Source: Marinobacter zhejiangensis (GTDB lineage Bacteria; Pseudomonadota; Gammaproteobacteria; Pseudomonadales; Oleiphilaceae). Taken from it: DNA of 64,000 bases. Below are positions 45,907-55,515 of this stretch, piece after piece. The notes below the pieces were generated by a model. The model saw nothing but the letters and a program-made list of their open reading frames with translations, was not told the DNA's origin and ran no database searches. The DNA lies in assembly GCF_900114775.1 (NCBI RefSeq), contig NZ_FOUE01000007.1, forward strand, positions 62,001 to 126,000, read 5' to 3'. Made by a program: the position numbers and the translations under genes. Positions within the stretch are counted from its first letter, which is position 1. Each line of letters opens with the position of its first letter.

Positions 45907-46317
45907 ATGAATCTGAAACAGTTGCTGGGGGCCGCCCTGGTGTCCCTGAGCCTATCCTTTCCCGTTCTGGCCGAGCCTGTGTCACAGCCTGACCAGGTCG
46001 ATCGCCTGGCCCAGCTGGTGGCGTTGACAGACGATCAACAGACCCGCATACGCGATATTCTGGGCGAACTCCAAGGCCAGATTCGAGATCTCCGTGTCGA
46101 GGCTCAAGGGCTGCAGCAAAAACTCCAGGACCACGTCAAGCCGGATTACGACGAAGCCGCCATCCGTGCCGATGCCGAGAAACTGGGGGACCTGTCCGGC
46201 GAAATCTCCGCCCTGTCCACCCTGTTGCAGGCCCGGGTCGACAGCGTGTTCACCCAGGAGCAGCGGGATGAACTGGACCGTCAGATGCGTGAAGCGCAGC
46301 CGGGGCCAACCCTGTAA
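45907..46317 (+). CDS. Spy/CpxP-like periplasmic LTxxQ protein
   Basis: 136 aa. Signal peptide (about 1-22, ending VLAEP), then an all-helical domain. Two LTxxQ-like motifs of the Spy/CpxP family are seen, LTDDQQ near 38 and FTQEQR near 119. Family members act as periplasmic chaperones or metal/envelope-stress sensors. No cpx or metal-resistance genes adjoin it, so the specific stress is unknown. It is convergent with the MMPL exporter gene. Confidence 0.78.
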   Translation: MNLKQLLGAALVSLSLSFPVLAEPVSQPDQVDRLAQLVALTDDQQTRIRDILGELQGQIRDLRVEAQGLQQKLQDHVKPDYDEAAIRADAEKLGDLSGEISALSTLLQARVDSVFTQEQRDELDRQMREAQPGPTL

Positions 46318-46342
46318 ATGGGGTGCCCCCGGCCTCGTTCGT

Positions 46343-48826
46343 TCAGGCTTCCGCGCCGAACGGCTTGAACAGCAGGATCAGTTTCGGCAGCAGCGTCAGA
46401 GCGCCCAGCAGGGCCATCAGCATGGCAAAGCCGGTAAACAGCCCGAAGTAAATGGTCGGGATGAAGTTCGACAGCACCAGAATCGAGAAGCCTGCGATGA
46501 TGGTGATTGAGGTGTAAGACATGGCTCGGCCGATGCTGCGGTGGCAACGGTGCATGGTCGCCACATACTTGCGGTCTTTGGCGAACTCGACCTTGAAGCG
46601 GTGGATGTAATGAATGGTGTCATCCACCGCGATACCGACCGTGATGGCCGCCACGGTGATGGTCATCATATCCAGTGGAATCCCCAGCCACCCCATCAGC
46701 CCCAGCACGGAGCCCGCTGCCAGCAGGTTGGGGGCCATCCCGATCAGCGCCAGCTTCAGTGATCTGAACAGCAGCAGGAACATCGCCATGATGGCCAGGA
46801 AGACGGCACCGATGGTCTTGATCTGGGAGTCGAACAGGCTCTGCAGCATGTTGTTGTACATAACCGTCATGCCGGTAAACAGAACCTGGTCTTCGCTGAA
46901 ACCCATTTCCTGGGTCAGGTGCGTCTGAATGCGATCCAGCAGCTGCTGGCGCCGTAGATCCGGGGAGGTTTCCAGCAGGCGAATGCTGAACCGGGCTTGG
47001 TCATGGTGCTCGGAAATATAGGGCGTTAACAGGGTGTCGGTAAGGTCATCCGGCACGGCCGCAGGTACAAAGGCCAGCTGCAGCGCATCCAGTGGTTGGC
47101 CTTCATTGATCTGCGCGAGCAGGTCCAGGGTGGTCGAAATGGACAGGACCTTTCCGGTTTCCGGCAGGCTGTCCAGATATTGGTGGACCTGTGTCAACCG
47201 CTCCATCTTCTGGTAGGTGTACCAGGTATCCCGGTGCTCCTCATCGCCGCAGTCATCAACGAATGGGTCACAGTCGCTGGCGAACGGGTCGTCGAAGCCG
47301 TTGGTTTCCGGAGCCGGGTCGTCAGTAATGATGACATCCAGCGGCGTGGTCCCGCCCAGTCGGTCGTCAATAACGATCATGCCCTGATGGATTTCGGTGT
47401 CGGGTTTGAAGTAATCAATAAAGCTGTTTTCTACCGTCAGCCGGCTGACACCCCAGGCGCAGAGCACGGCCAGTATCAGTGAAACGGTCAGTACCAGCGT
47501 GCCATGGTGTTCGGTCGCGCTGGCGAACAGGTCGGTCAGGGGACGGCGGTTTGAGGTAACCCGGGCGTCTATGGGCGGCGGAAGTACCCGCAGCAGCAGT
47601 GGGAAGACCAGAAAGGTGATCAGGAAGGCCACGGTCAGGCCGATGGTCATCATCCAGCCAAAATCGATCACCGGGCGGATGCCACTGAAGGTCAGCGAGC
47701 CAAAGGCCACGATGGTGGTTACGGCCATGTAGAAACAGGGCTTGATCATAGCGGCGATGGTGCGCTCCAGCGTTTGCTGTGGCTCGGCGCCGGGTTCATC
47801 GTGCTGAAACTCCCGGTAACGGACGATCAGGTGAATGGTCAGCGACAGGGTCATGATCAGCAGTAACGATACAAAGTTGGAGGAAATAACCGTCACCGGC
47901 CATTCCGCCCAGCCCAGGTAGCCGATCACCAGCCACACGGTGAAGCCACAGCACAGTATCGGAATGACCACCCAGCGCCATTGCCGGAAAATGATGGCCA
48001 GGGTCAGCAGCAGGAACACCAGAACCCCGACGCCAAACGTGGAGATGTCGTTCTGGATGAAGCGGATCATGTCGGCCACGATCATCGGCACGCCGCCCAG
48101 GTGGATGTTGGCGTGTTCGCTGTGGCGCTCGATGATGGCGCGAACCTGGTCAATGGTGGCGTCCCGGCGTGCATCCAGCGCTTCGGTCAGCGCCAGGAAC
48201 CGGGCTTCCGTATCGGCGAGGGTTTGACGGGCGCTTTCGGTAGTGTGGGGGCCGGTCACGGCGTCCCTGGCGGCCTGTCGTTCCGCAAGACGTTCAAAGT
48301 ACTCTGGCGGGGTGGGCAGGTTGACCTGGATGGCCGTCGTGCGGCTGTCGTTGCTGATCAACAGGTTGGGGTAGAGCGGGCTGTCCAGCAGCGCCTCACG
48401 GGCTTCCAGCGGGGGGACGCCGTCGCCGTCGATCGTGAGTATTTCTTCATCAACCGTGTTCAGGCTCAGGTTCGGGCTGTGCAGTAACGGCACATTAAGG
48501 ATGCTGTTGGTGGAGCCAACGGCGTCCACCTGCTCCAGTTCGTCCCGCAATGCCCGGAGCGACGCCAGTCCCTGCTCTGTAAAGAGGTCATGGTCTGGGG
48601 TGTAGGTAACAATCAGGAAGTCATCTGAGGTGGTAAAGCGCTGGTTGATGGTGCGGTACTGTTCGAGGGAGCGGTCGTTTTCCAGTACCAGGGACTCAGC
48701 GGATGCATCCAGCCGGAAATGATCAAGCCGGAGGCTGGCGATGATCAGCAGCAGGACAAAGACAGACAGGGCGATTACCGGGTGATTCAGGATCAATCGC
48801 CGGTAAAGGGATCCGAACATGCTCAT
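46343..48826 (-). CDS. MMPL/RND-superfamily exporter
   Basis: 827 aa from ATG 48826. Two repeats, each of one membrane helix, a large periplasmic loop and five clustered helices; the first begins near residue 12 and the second near 445. It resembles the MMPL/patched-like RND proteins that export lipids or hopanoids, with IMALFLLLFRS and VDDTIHYIHRF in the last helices. An acidic periplasmic insert (about 502-533) with many Asp and two Cys is unusual. The longest frame starts at 48922, inside the chemoreceptor gene. Substrate unknown. Confidence 0.85.
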   Translation of the reverse strand: MSMFGSLYRRLILNHPVIALSVFVLLLIIASLRLDHFRLDASAESLVLENDRSLEQYRTINQRFTTSDDFLIVTYTPDHDLFTEQGLASLRALRDELEQVDAVGSTNSILNVPLLHSPNLSLNTVDEEILTIDGDGVPPLEAREALLDSPLYPNLLISNDSRTTAIQVNLPTPPEYFERLAERQAARDAVTGPHTTESARQTLADTEARFLALTEALDARRDATIDQVRAIIERHSEHANIHLGGVPMIVADMIRFIQNDISTFGVGVLVFLLLTLAIIFRQWRWVVIPILCCGFTVWLVIGYLGWAEWPVTVISSNFVSLLLIMTLSLTIHLIVRYREFQHDEPGAEPQQTLERTIAAMIKPCFYMAVTTIVAFGSLTFSGIRPVIDFGWMMTIGLTVAFLITFLVFPLLLRVLPPPIDARVTSNRRPLTDLFASATEHHGTLVLTVSLILAVLCAWGVSRLTVENSFIDYFKPDTEIHQGMIVIDDRLGGTTPLDVIITDDPAPETNGFDDPFASDCDPFVDDCGDEEHRDTWYTYQKMERLTQVHQYLDSLPETGKVLSISTTLDLLAQINEGQPLDALQLAFVPAAVPDDLTDTLLTPYISEHHDQARFSIRLLETSPDLRRQQLLDRIQTHLTQEMGFSEDQVLFTGMTVMYNNMLQSLFDSQIKTIGAVFLAIMAMFLLLFRSLKLALIGMAPNLLAAGSVLGLMGWLGIPLDMMTITVAAITVGIAVDDTIHYIHRFKVEFAKDRKYVATMHRCHRSIGRAMSYTSITIIAGFSILVLSNFIPTIYFGLFTGFAMLMALLGALTLLPKLILLFKPFGAEA

Positions 48827-48878
48827 GGGACAGGTCATTCCACTGGGTTTTTTCGAACGCGCAGTGTGCCATAAACCG

Positions 48879-50099
48879 CTAGTTAACGCTGACCTTATTC
48901 GCCGCTTCTTCGAGGGAGTCAATCAGGGCCTTGAGGCGCTGACTCATCTCAGCGCTGTCTGAAAGCTGCGATACCATGTTCTGGGTTGCCTCACGAATGC
49001 TCTGGACATTGGCAATGACATCGTCGGTGGAGGCCGTCTGGTCGGCGGAGACCGTAGCGATCTCCTCGTTGGTGTGGTCGATCCGGCTGACCACTTCGTT
49101 AATGGCTTCCAGCGCTTGCTGGCCTTCCTGGGCTTCATCAACGCAACGGCCGGCGTCCAGGGAACTGACCGTCATCTGGCTGACGGCGGCGTCCATGGCC
49201 TGCAACAACCGGTCGATGGTGCCCTGGATCTGATCCGTGGAATCCTGAACCCGCTGGGCCAGTTTGCGGACCTCATCAGCCACCACCGCAAAGCCGCGAC
49301 CCTGCTCGCCGGCCCGGGCTGCCTCAATGGCCGCGTTGAGGGCTAGCAGGTTGGTCTGCTCGGCAATGCCTTTGATCTCGGCCACCGCCGAGCTAATTTC
49401 CTGGGAGTTCGCCGCCAGTGACTGGACGCTGTTGGCGGACTGCTGGATGGCTTCGGCAAGCCCGCGGATGGAGACGGTGCTCTGACTGACCCGCTCACCG
49501 CCATGCACGGCGGCATTGCGGGCTTCATGGGACAGGGTCTTGGCGATCTCTGCCTGTTCGGCAATGCCGTTGAAGCTCTGCAGCATGGTTTCGATCATTT
49601 CCGCAGACCGGTCGGTGCCGGCCTGTTGGCGGCTCAGCTCATCCCGCCGTTGTTCGGCGGCGGTGGCCAGTTCCCGCACCTCATGGTGAAGCCGGTCGAT
49701 GGCTTCCTTCATGCTGCGTACCACCGCCATGGTGCGATCCTGCATGGCGTTGAAGGCCATAGCCATCTCGCCGATTTCATCGCGGGAATCCACCAGTGCC
49801 CGCTGGCTCAGGTCGCCGGAGTTCTGTACCGCAACCATGGTGCCTTTGAGCCGGTGAACATGGCGTTCAATGAAACTGATTAGCAGCTGGGAACCCGCCA
49901 TTTCAAGCCCCATCAGCACGGCAACAACCACGGCAAACTCCAGCGCGGTATCGCTGAACACATCCCAGAACGGCCGTCCGGTGGCTGCCGCGATATGGTT
50001 CATGGCATAAAGCACCAGCAGGCAAAGCACCGCCAGTACCACAATGTTGAGTAGCCAGAATTTGTACTTGAGTCGTGCGTTCCTGAGCAGTCGCAGCAT
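48879..50099 (-). CDS. Methyl-accepting chemotaxis protein with minimal sensor
   Basis: 406 aa. Two membrane helices (about 13-32 and 48-70) separated by only ~15 residues, so there is no periplasmic ligand domain. A HAMP region follows (about 72-125), then the signalling hairpin with IKGIAEQTNLLALNAAIEAA. It probably senses membrane state or an intracellular or lipid cue, or works through a partner. The MMPL exporter starts 53 bp after its stop and may be co-transcribed. Confidence 0.88.
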   Translation of the reverse strand: MLRLLRNARLKYKFWLLNIVVLAVLCLLVLYAMNHIAAATGRPFWDVFSDTALEFAVVVAVLMGLEMAGSQLLISFIERHVHRLKGTMVAVQNSGDLSQRALVDSRDEIGEMAMAFNAMQDRTMAVVRSMKEAIDRLHHEVRELATAAEQRRDELSRQQAGTDRSAEMIETMLQSFNGIAEQAEIAKTLSHEARNAAVHGGERVSQSTVSIRGLAEAIQQSANSVQSLAANSQEISSAVAEIKGIAEQTNLLALNAAIEAARAGEQGRGFAVVADEVRKLAQRVQDSTDQIQGTIDRLLQAMDAAVSQMTVSSLDAGRCVDEAQEGQQALEAINEVVSRIDHTNEEIATVSADQTASTDDVIANVQSIREATQNMVSQLSDSAEMSQRLKALIDSLEEAANKVSVN

Positions 50100-50248
50100 A
50101 CGGGGCTCGCTATCCGGTCAATCTGCTGTTGGTCACCCGGGGTCAGCCGCCGGTGACGCATGCAAAAGCATAAAGATAGCAAGGACTTGCCAATTTATCT
50201 TGTTTCAGATCATGGCCAGCCTATGGTTTTACAAACGCTGACAATTGC

Positions 50249-51286
50249 TCAATCGAGGACTTTGACAGGAATCTGCAGGGCGTTACTGCCAGGCACGTCC
50301 GGGGTAATCAGACCCAGATTGTTTTTCTCGAACACCCGGTCGGCCCGGTAGCTGGAGCGCACCATGGGGCCAGAGGGCACTTCCATGAAGCCTTTTTCCA
50401 AGCCCAGCTCGCGGTAACGGTTGAACTCCTCGGGCGTCACGTAACGTTCCACCGGGAGGTGGTTGGGTGTTGGGCGCAGGTACTGGCCCAGGGTAAGAAT
50501 GTCGACACCGATGGCGCGCAGGTCGTCCATGGTGGCGATGATTTCTTCGTCGGTCTCACCGAGGCCCAGCATCAAACTGGTCTTGGTCAGAATGTCCGGG
50601 CGGTGCTTTTTGGCATGGGCCAGCACGCTCAGGGTTTTCTGGTAGCCGGCGCGGGGGTCGCGGACGCGATGGGTCAACCGTTCCACTGTTTCCACATTCT
50701 GGGCGAACACGTCGAGCCCGGAATCCACCACCAGCTCGACATTGGCCATGACGGCATCAAAGTCTGGGGTCAGGGCTTCCACCGCCACTTCCGGGGTGCG
50801 AGCTTTGATAGCGGACACGCAAGCGGCGTAATGGGCAGCGCCACCATCGTCCAGGTCATCCCGGTCGACCGAGGTCAGAACGATATAGCGCAGCCCCATC
50901 AGCTCCACCGACTTGGCGGTGTTTTCCGGTTCTTCCGGGTCAAGCCAGCCTTTGGGGTTGCCGGTGTCCACTGCGCAGAACTTGCAGGCACGGGTGCACA
51001 CAGAACCCATCACCATGATCGTTGCCGTGCCACTGTTCCAGCACTCGCCAATGTTAGGGCAGTGGGACTCCTGGCATACGGTACTGAGGCGGTGTTCGGA
51101 AACATTGCGGCGCACGGCGTCATAGCGCTCACCACCGGGCATCCGGGCTCTCAGCCACTTGGGCTTGCGGCCAACGGGGGTATCGGCATGGTGGGATTTC
51201 TTGATGCCATCTTTGATGGCAGAAATGCCGTGGTCGCTCTGGAACTTGCTACCACTGCTGACGCGGGATTTCGCGCTGTCGCTCAT
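50249..51286 (-). CDS. lipA: Lipoyl synthase
   Basis: 345 aa radical-SAM enzyme inserting two sulfurs into octanoyl groups on lipoyl domains. Both iron-sulfur motifs are visible: the radical cluster CTRACKFC and the auxiliary cluster CQESHCPNIGEC; RSSYRADRVF near the end holds the third-site serine. ATG 51286 begins MSDSAKSR; the frame is open 28 codons earlier. It lies about 39 kb from lipB and on the other strand, with metY upstream. Confidence 0.94.
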   Translation of the reverse strand: MSDSAKSRVSSGSKFQSDHGISAIKDGIKKSHHADTPVGRKPKWLRARMPGGERYDAVRRNVSEHRLSTVCQESHCPNIGECWNSGTATIMVMGSVCTRACKFCAVDTGNPKGWLDPEEPENTAKSVELMGLRYIVLTSVDRDDLDDGGAAHYAACVSAIKARTPEVAVEALTPDFDAVMANVELVVDSGLDVFAQNVETVERLTHRVRDPRAGYQKTLSVLAHAKKHRPDILTKTSLMLGLGETDEEIIATMDDLRAIGVDILTLGQYLRPTPNHLPVERYVTPEEFNRYRELGLEKGFMEVPSGPMVRSSYRADRVFEKNNLGLITPDVPGSNALQIPVKVLD

Positions 51287-51439
51287 GAAGACCGGACTCT
51301 TGTGACAGGACGGAGGGGAGTCTTCAAGGTTAATGCGAGGGGCGCCCGGATACAAGCAAAGTAGGGACAATCACGGCCCCCGCACCGGTGCGACATTGGT
51401 CGCATCCGGACGGGGGCGGGAACTTCGGGAGTACTGGAA

Positions 51440-52717
51440 TCAGGCGTTGGCGGCCTCCAGGGCCTGGTTGATGTCCGCCAGGATGTCATCCACGTGTTCG
51501 ATGCCAATGGACAGCCGAACCAGGTCTTCGCTCACGCCAGCGCTGCGCAGCTCCTCCGGGCTGAGCTGGCGATGGGTTGTCGTCGCCGGGTGACAGGCCA
51601 GCGACTTGGCGTCGCCAATGTTGACCAAACGGAAGATCAGTTGCAGTGCGTCGATAAAACGGGCGCCGGCCTCGCGGCCACCTTTGATGCCGAAGCTGAG
51701 GATGCCCGAAGCTTTGCCGCCGCAGATCTTCTGACAGGTCTCCCGGTAAGGGCTGTCTGCCAGACCGGCGTAATTGACCCACTCGACACTGGGGTGGCTG
51801 GCCAGGAACTCCGCCACTTTCTGGGCGTTGTCGCAGTGACGCTCCATCCGCAGTGCCAGGGTTTCAAGGCCCTGCATGATCAGGAATGCGTTGAAGGGCG
51901 CGAGTGCCGCGCCGGTGTTGCGCAGGGGTACGACCCGGCAGCGGCCAATGAATGCGGCTGCGCCCAGGGCTTCGGTATAGACCACACCGTGGTAGGACGG
52001 GTCTGGCTGGTTCAGCATGGGGAACTTGTCTTTCTGGGCAGCCCAGTCGAATTTTCCGGAATCCACCACGATGCCGGCAACGGTGGTGCCGTGACCGCCG
52101 ATGTACTTGGTCAGCGAGTGGATCACAATGTCTGCGCCGTGTTCAAACGGGCGGCAGAGGAACGGAGTGGCCACGGTGTTGTCCACAATAAGGGGAATGC
52201 CATGACGATGGGCAATCTCGGCCCAGCGCTGGATGTCCACGACGTTGCCGGCCGGGTTGCCAATAGACTCGCAGAACAGGGCGCGGGTGTTGTCGTCGAT
52301 GGCGGCCTCAAGGGCGGCGAAGTCATTGTGGGGCACGAAACGGGTAGTGATGCCTTGATTCGGCAGCGAATGGGCCAGCAGGTTGTAGGTTCCGCCATAG
52401 AGCTGGCTGGTGCTGACGATGTTGTTGCCAACGGTGCAGATGGTCTGCAGGGCATAGGTGATGGCGGCCATACCGGACGCGACGGCCAAAGCACCTATGC
52501 CGCCTTCTAGCTGGGCCATGCGCTCTTCCAGAACGGCATTGGTGGGGTTCATGATACGGGTATAGATGTTGCCCTGAACTTTGAGATCAAACAGATCCGC
52601 ACCGTGCTGGGTGTCGTCGAAGGTATAGGACGTGGTCTGGTAGATCGGGGTAGTCGCGGCCTTGGTGGTGGGGTCGCTGCTGAAGCCAGCATGCAGGGCC
52701 AGGGTTTCCGGTCTCAT
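51440..52717 (-). CDS. metY: O-acetylhomoserine sulfhydrylase
   Basis: 425 aa PLP enzyme of the Cys/Met metabolism family that makes homocysteine from O-acetylhomoserine and sulfide. The PLP lysine is in SLTKYIGGHG. MRPETLALHAGF at the start, RIMNPTNAVLEERMAQLEGG, and the end VRLSIGIEHVDDILADI fit MetY rather than MetB. Strong AAGGA upstream. No metX, and no SAM riboswitch was seen. Confidence 0.92.
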   Translation of the reverse strand: MRPETLALHAGFSSDPTTKAATTPIYQTTSYTFDDTQHGADLFDLKVQGNIYTRIMNPTNAVLEERMAQLEGGIGALAVASGMAAITYALQTICTVGNNIVSTSQLYGGTYNLLAHSLPNQGITTRFVPHNDFAALEAAIDDNTRALFCESIGNPAGNVVDIQRWAEIAHRHGIPLIVDNTVATPFLCRPFEHGADIVIHSLTKYIGGHGTTVAGIVVDSGKFDWAAQKDKFPMLNQPDPSYHGVVYTEALGAAAFIGRCRVVPLRNTGAALAPFNAFLIMQGLETLALRMERHCDNAQKVAEFLASHPSVEWVNYAGLADSPYRETCQKICGGKASGILSFGIKGGREAGARFIDALQLIFRLVNIGDAKSLACHPATTTHRQLSPEELRSAGVSEDLVRLSIGIEHVDDILADINQALEAANA

Positions 52718-52824
52718 GGGGTTATCCTTAATTCGTTATTTGTCGGTTACGTTGTAGGCGTTCAGGAGTATGCCATAGGCATCGGCCGCAAGGCATGGGC
52801 AAAACAGAACCCGAGGAGGGAGAT

Positions 52825-53223
52825 ATGGTCAGGTGTGCGAAAACCGGTCGCAGTACTTATGGTCAAGCGCTGATGATTGTCCCTTTGGTCATGGCAATGA
52901 GCGCCGTGGCCGAGTGGGCTGAGGCGGCCCCACGCTACCCGGTTCACAATCCTGCGGGCGCGCCGGGCAACAGTTCGATGCAACAGATTCAGGATCAGGT
53001 GCGTAGTCAGCAGCGCCAGGCCCAGCAGGAAATGCTGGATCGCTCCCGGGCAGCCCCGCCGGCAAATGAACCGCCCCGCACCGGTTTGCCCGCAAGCCCT
53101 CAGAACCAGGCGATTCGGTGCCAGCGCCAGCAACGGGAAATCCAGAGTGGGGAGCGGCCTCAGGTTTCCGGGGATTGCAGGGTCTGGCGGCGGGAGCAAT
53201 ACCGTCCGATGCCAGAGCCATAA
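52825..53223 (+). CDS. Small secreted Gln/Pro/Arg-rich protein, unknown
   Basis: 132 aa from ATG 52825, which has GGAGGGAG just upstream. A likely signal peptide (about 8-34, ending AEAAP) is followed by a Gln/Arg-rich helical stretch (IQDQVRSQQRQAQQEMLDR) and a Pro-rich part. Two cysteines in the C-terminal third (RCQRQ and GDCRVW) could form a disulfide. I recognise no family. It precedes another small charged secreted protein by 112 bp. Confidence 0.7.
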   Translation: MVRCAKTGRSTYGQALMIVPLVMAMSAVAEWAEAAPRYPVHNPAGAPGNSSMQQIQDQVRSQQRQAQQEMLDRSRAAPPANEPPRTGLPASPQNQAIRCQRQQREIQSGERPQVSGDCRVWRREQYRPMPEP

Positions 53224-53335
53224 TGAGTGTCAACTGGGCAACCCTACCGAAAATTCATGGAACCTTGGGCCTCCTGCAACCGTGGTTGGTGTATGTTGAC
53301 GGCATTCGAGTCATTAGCAATCAAGAGGAAGACCG

Positions 53336-53803
53336 ATGATCAAGACAACCAAACAGTCATTGACTGCCCGTACCCTTCTGCTGACAGGTGCTGTTCTGAT
53401 GGCAGGGCAGGCTGCCGCGGTCGGTAAGAATGACGAAAACAACCCTGGCGCCAATCATCGGCAGGCAGGTAATCAGCAGCATGAACAAATGCGGGAAGAG
53501 GCTGAGCTGCGACGCCAGCAGGCTGACCAGATGCGTGAACAGGGTGAAGAAGCGGCTGCCCGTGGTCAGCGCGACATGGAACAGCGCCGTGAGCACGCTG
53601 AAGACGAAATGGAGTCCCGCCGTGAGCAGGGTGAGGCTCGGATGGAGCGTCATCGTGACGACATGGAGCGGGCGGCGAATGGCCAGAGTGGTCGTCCTGC
53701 CAATGCCGGAAGCTCGGATGTGAACCCGGGAGAGCGCGGCAGTGAGCAGGGACAGGAGTCCAAGCAGGAGCACTCCAAGGCCTGGTGGAATTTCTGGGAC
53801 TGA
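53336..53803 (+). CDS. Secreted coiled-coil protein, extremely charged, unknown
   Basis: 155 aa. Signal peptide (about 1-27, ending QAAAV), then a long helix made almost only of E, R, Q, D, M and A (about 47-110) with repeats of the type RxQ/ExxxxMExxRE; few hydrophobic residues except Met. It ends KAWWNFWD, a strongly aromatic tail. It resembles no family I know. A terminator follows. It may form a periplasmic or extracellular rod; function unknown. Confidence 0.7.
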   Translation: MIKTTKQSLTARTLLLTGAVLMAGQAAAVGKNDENNPGANHRQAGNQQHEQMREEAELRRQQADQMREQGEEAAARGQRDMEQRREHAEDEMESRREQGEARMERHRDDMERAANGQSGRPANAGSSDVNPGERGSEQGQESKQEHSKAWWNFWD

Positions 53804-53828
53804 TCGTCAGCCGGACCCAGTGCTACAG

Positions 53829-53853
53829 AAAGCTCCCTGCGGGGAGCTTTTTT
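53829..53853 (+). terminator. Rho-independent terminator
   Basis: AGCTCCC-TGCG-GGGAGCT followed by a T-run, 25 bp after the charged coiled-coil gene. Good terminator for that gene. Confidence 0.9.
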
Positions 53854-54024
53854 GTACCTGCTGGTTAGACCCGGGTGCATGCTTCCTTGCTGTGGACTAC
53901 TGGTAAAGTTTGAATGGTCTACACTAGGTAAAGAAAGAGTAGAACCGGGGCTGTTAAGTTAAAGCTTTTATTATCAAATCGTTGCGTGCTCATTCGGTGC
54001 TGGTTGATATCCTCTGATGGAAGC

Positions 54025-55350
54025 ATGAGCTTGGACAAATTAATCGATGAGTTCGATGCCAAACTTCAATTTCTTCTGGAAGTTCTGGTGCGGCCTGAAA
54101 CCTACGCTCAGATCGTGGCCATCCTTATTGCCTACCTGATGGCCTATCTCATCGCAGGCCGTGTGCGTAAGTTTTTTCCCCGGCTGCAAGCCCCACCACC
54201 GATAAGTTCAGAAAACCCGTTAAACGACCTGGCTTACAGAAGCGGAAAGCTCTTGTTTCCCGTGATATCCATTGTTCTGCTTCGCACGGCCCTGGAAGTC
54301 AGCGAGTTTGTTTTAGAGAGCAACTGGATCATGCAGCTAGGCTTTGCCATAGCCTTGTTGCTGTTTTTCTATTCGTTTGTCAGTGTCCTGATAAAAAACT
54401 CGTTCGTTGCCAGCGTGTTCCGCTGGGTGGGTATTCCGATACTGCTTTTTTATGTCGCGGGTGTTCTGGGCGACATTGTCGCAATCCTGGAATCCATTTC
54501 ATTGTCGATCGGAAACATCGACCTTTCTGCGTATGGAGTGCTGCGGGCGCTGATTTTTGGGTCGCTGCTGTTCTGGCTCGGGCGAATTTCGAACACAACG
54601 GGGCAGACCATCATCCGGAAGCAGCAATCCCTGGATTTCCGCACCCGGGAGATCGTTGCAAAGCTGTTTGAAATCGCGCTGTTTGTTGTCTTTATTCTGC
54701 TGCTTCTCCAGCTGTTGGGCATCAACCTCACTGCGCTGGCCGTTTTTGGCGGGGCTGTTGGTGTGGGTCTGGGCTTCGGATTGCAGTCCATTGCCTCCAA
54801 CTTCATCTCCGGCATTATCATCATTTTTGATCGGTCACTGTCTGTGGGGGACTATATCGAACTGGACGATGGGCGGGCCGGAACCGTGACCAAGCTTAAT
54901 ATGCGCTCCACAACACTGGAGACGTTTGATGGCAAAGACATTGTGGTGCCCAACGAGATGTTCATCACCACCTCGTTTACCAACTGGACCCACCAGAACA
55001 ACAAACAGCGATACCGGGTCGACTTTTCCGTGGCGTACAAAACCGATGTGCGTAACCTGGTTGAGCTGGTTAAAGAAGCGGTTGCGACTCACCCGCAGGT
55101 GCTCAGTGGTCCCGAATTGCCTTTTGAGGAACGCCCGGACTGCGAAATTGACAGCTTTGGTGACAACGGCATCAACATGTTCGTTGAATTCTGGATCGAA
55201 GGTATCGATGACGGCAAAAACCGGGTCGGCGGCGACCTGTTGCTGATCATACTGGAGACCCTGCAAGGTAACGGCATTGAGATACCGTTCCCGCAACGGG
55301 ACCTGCGCATTTACCCTCCCACTCAAGCGGTTCAGAACCCGAACGACTGA
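54025..55350 (+). CDS. Mechanosensitive channel, MscS family
   Basis: 441 aa. About five or six membrane helices, then the pore helix with GAVGVGLGFGLQSIASNF (about 250-267), the beta domain (DRSLSVGDYIELDDGRAGTV) and an alpha-beta C-terminal domain ending IPFPQRDLRIY. Opens under hypo-osmotic shock. It is larger than E. coli MscS by extra N-terminal helices. ATG 54025 begins MSLDKLIDEF; the frame is open 13 codons earlier with no ribosome site. Confidence 0.88.
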   Translation: MSLDKLIDEFDAKLQFLLEVLVRPETYAQIVAILIAYLMAYLIAGRVRKFFPRLQAPPPISSENPLNDLAYRSGKLLFPVISIVLLRTALEVSEFVLESNWIMQLGFAIALLLFFYSFVSVLIKNSFVASVFRWVGIPILLFYVAGVLGDIVAILESISLSIGNIDLSAYGVLRALIFGSLLFWLGRISNTTGQTIIRKQQSLDFRTREIVAKLFEIALFVVFILLLLQLLGINLTALAVFGGAVGVGLGFGLQSIASNFISGIIIIFDRSLSVGDYIELDDGRAGTVTKLNMRSTTLETFDGKDIVVPNEMFITTSFTNWTHQNNKQRYRVDFSVAYKTDVRNLVELVKEAVATHPQVLSGPELPFEERPDCEIDSFGDNGINMFVEFWIEGIDDGKNRVGGDLLLIILETLQGNGIEIPFPQRDLRIYPPTQAVQNPND

Positions 55351-55432
55351 CACAGTCTGCTGAGGATCCTTGTTGCCAACGATTGACCGGGGCCAATGTC
55401 CTGCTGCGGCTGACCGGGTACTCTGTGGCGCT

Positions 55433-55489
55433 GTGCCTTGGGTTTACTGGGGAGAGTGCCTTGGGTTTACCGGGGAGAGTGCGTGGGGT
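55433..55489 (+). repeat. Direct tandem repeat, 23 bp unit
   Basis: GTGCCTTGGGTTTACTGGGG with AGA is present twice (55433-55455, 55456-55478), differing in one base (C for T), followed by a partial third unit starting GTGCGTGGGG. It lies just upstream of the UbiA-family gene. Confidence 0.8.
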
Positions 55490-55515
55490 GACCTGAGCAA
55501 ACAACAAGGAGGATG

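Noticed and set aside
50459..51364. 301 aa plus-strand ORF opposite lipA
   Set aside because: Antisense shadow; lipA carries both iron-sulfur motifs.
51494..52510. 338 aa plus-strand ORF opposite metY
   Set aside because: Antisense shadow of a well-identified PLP enzyme.
52718..52824. Possible SAM riboswitch upstream of metY
   Set aside because: The gap is short and shows no SAM-box-like stems.
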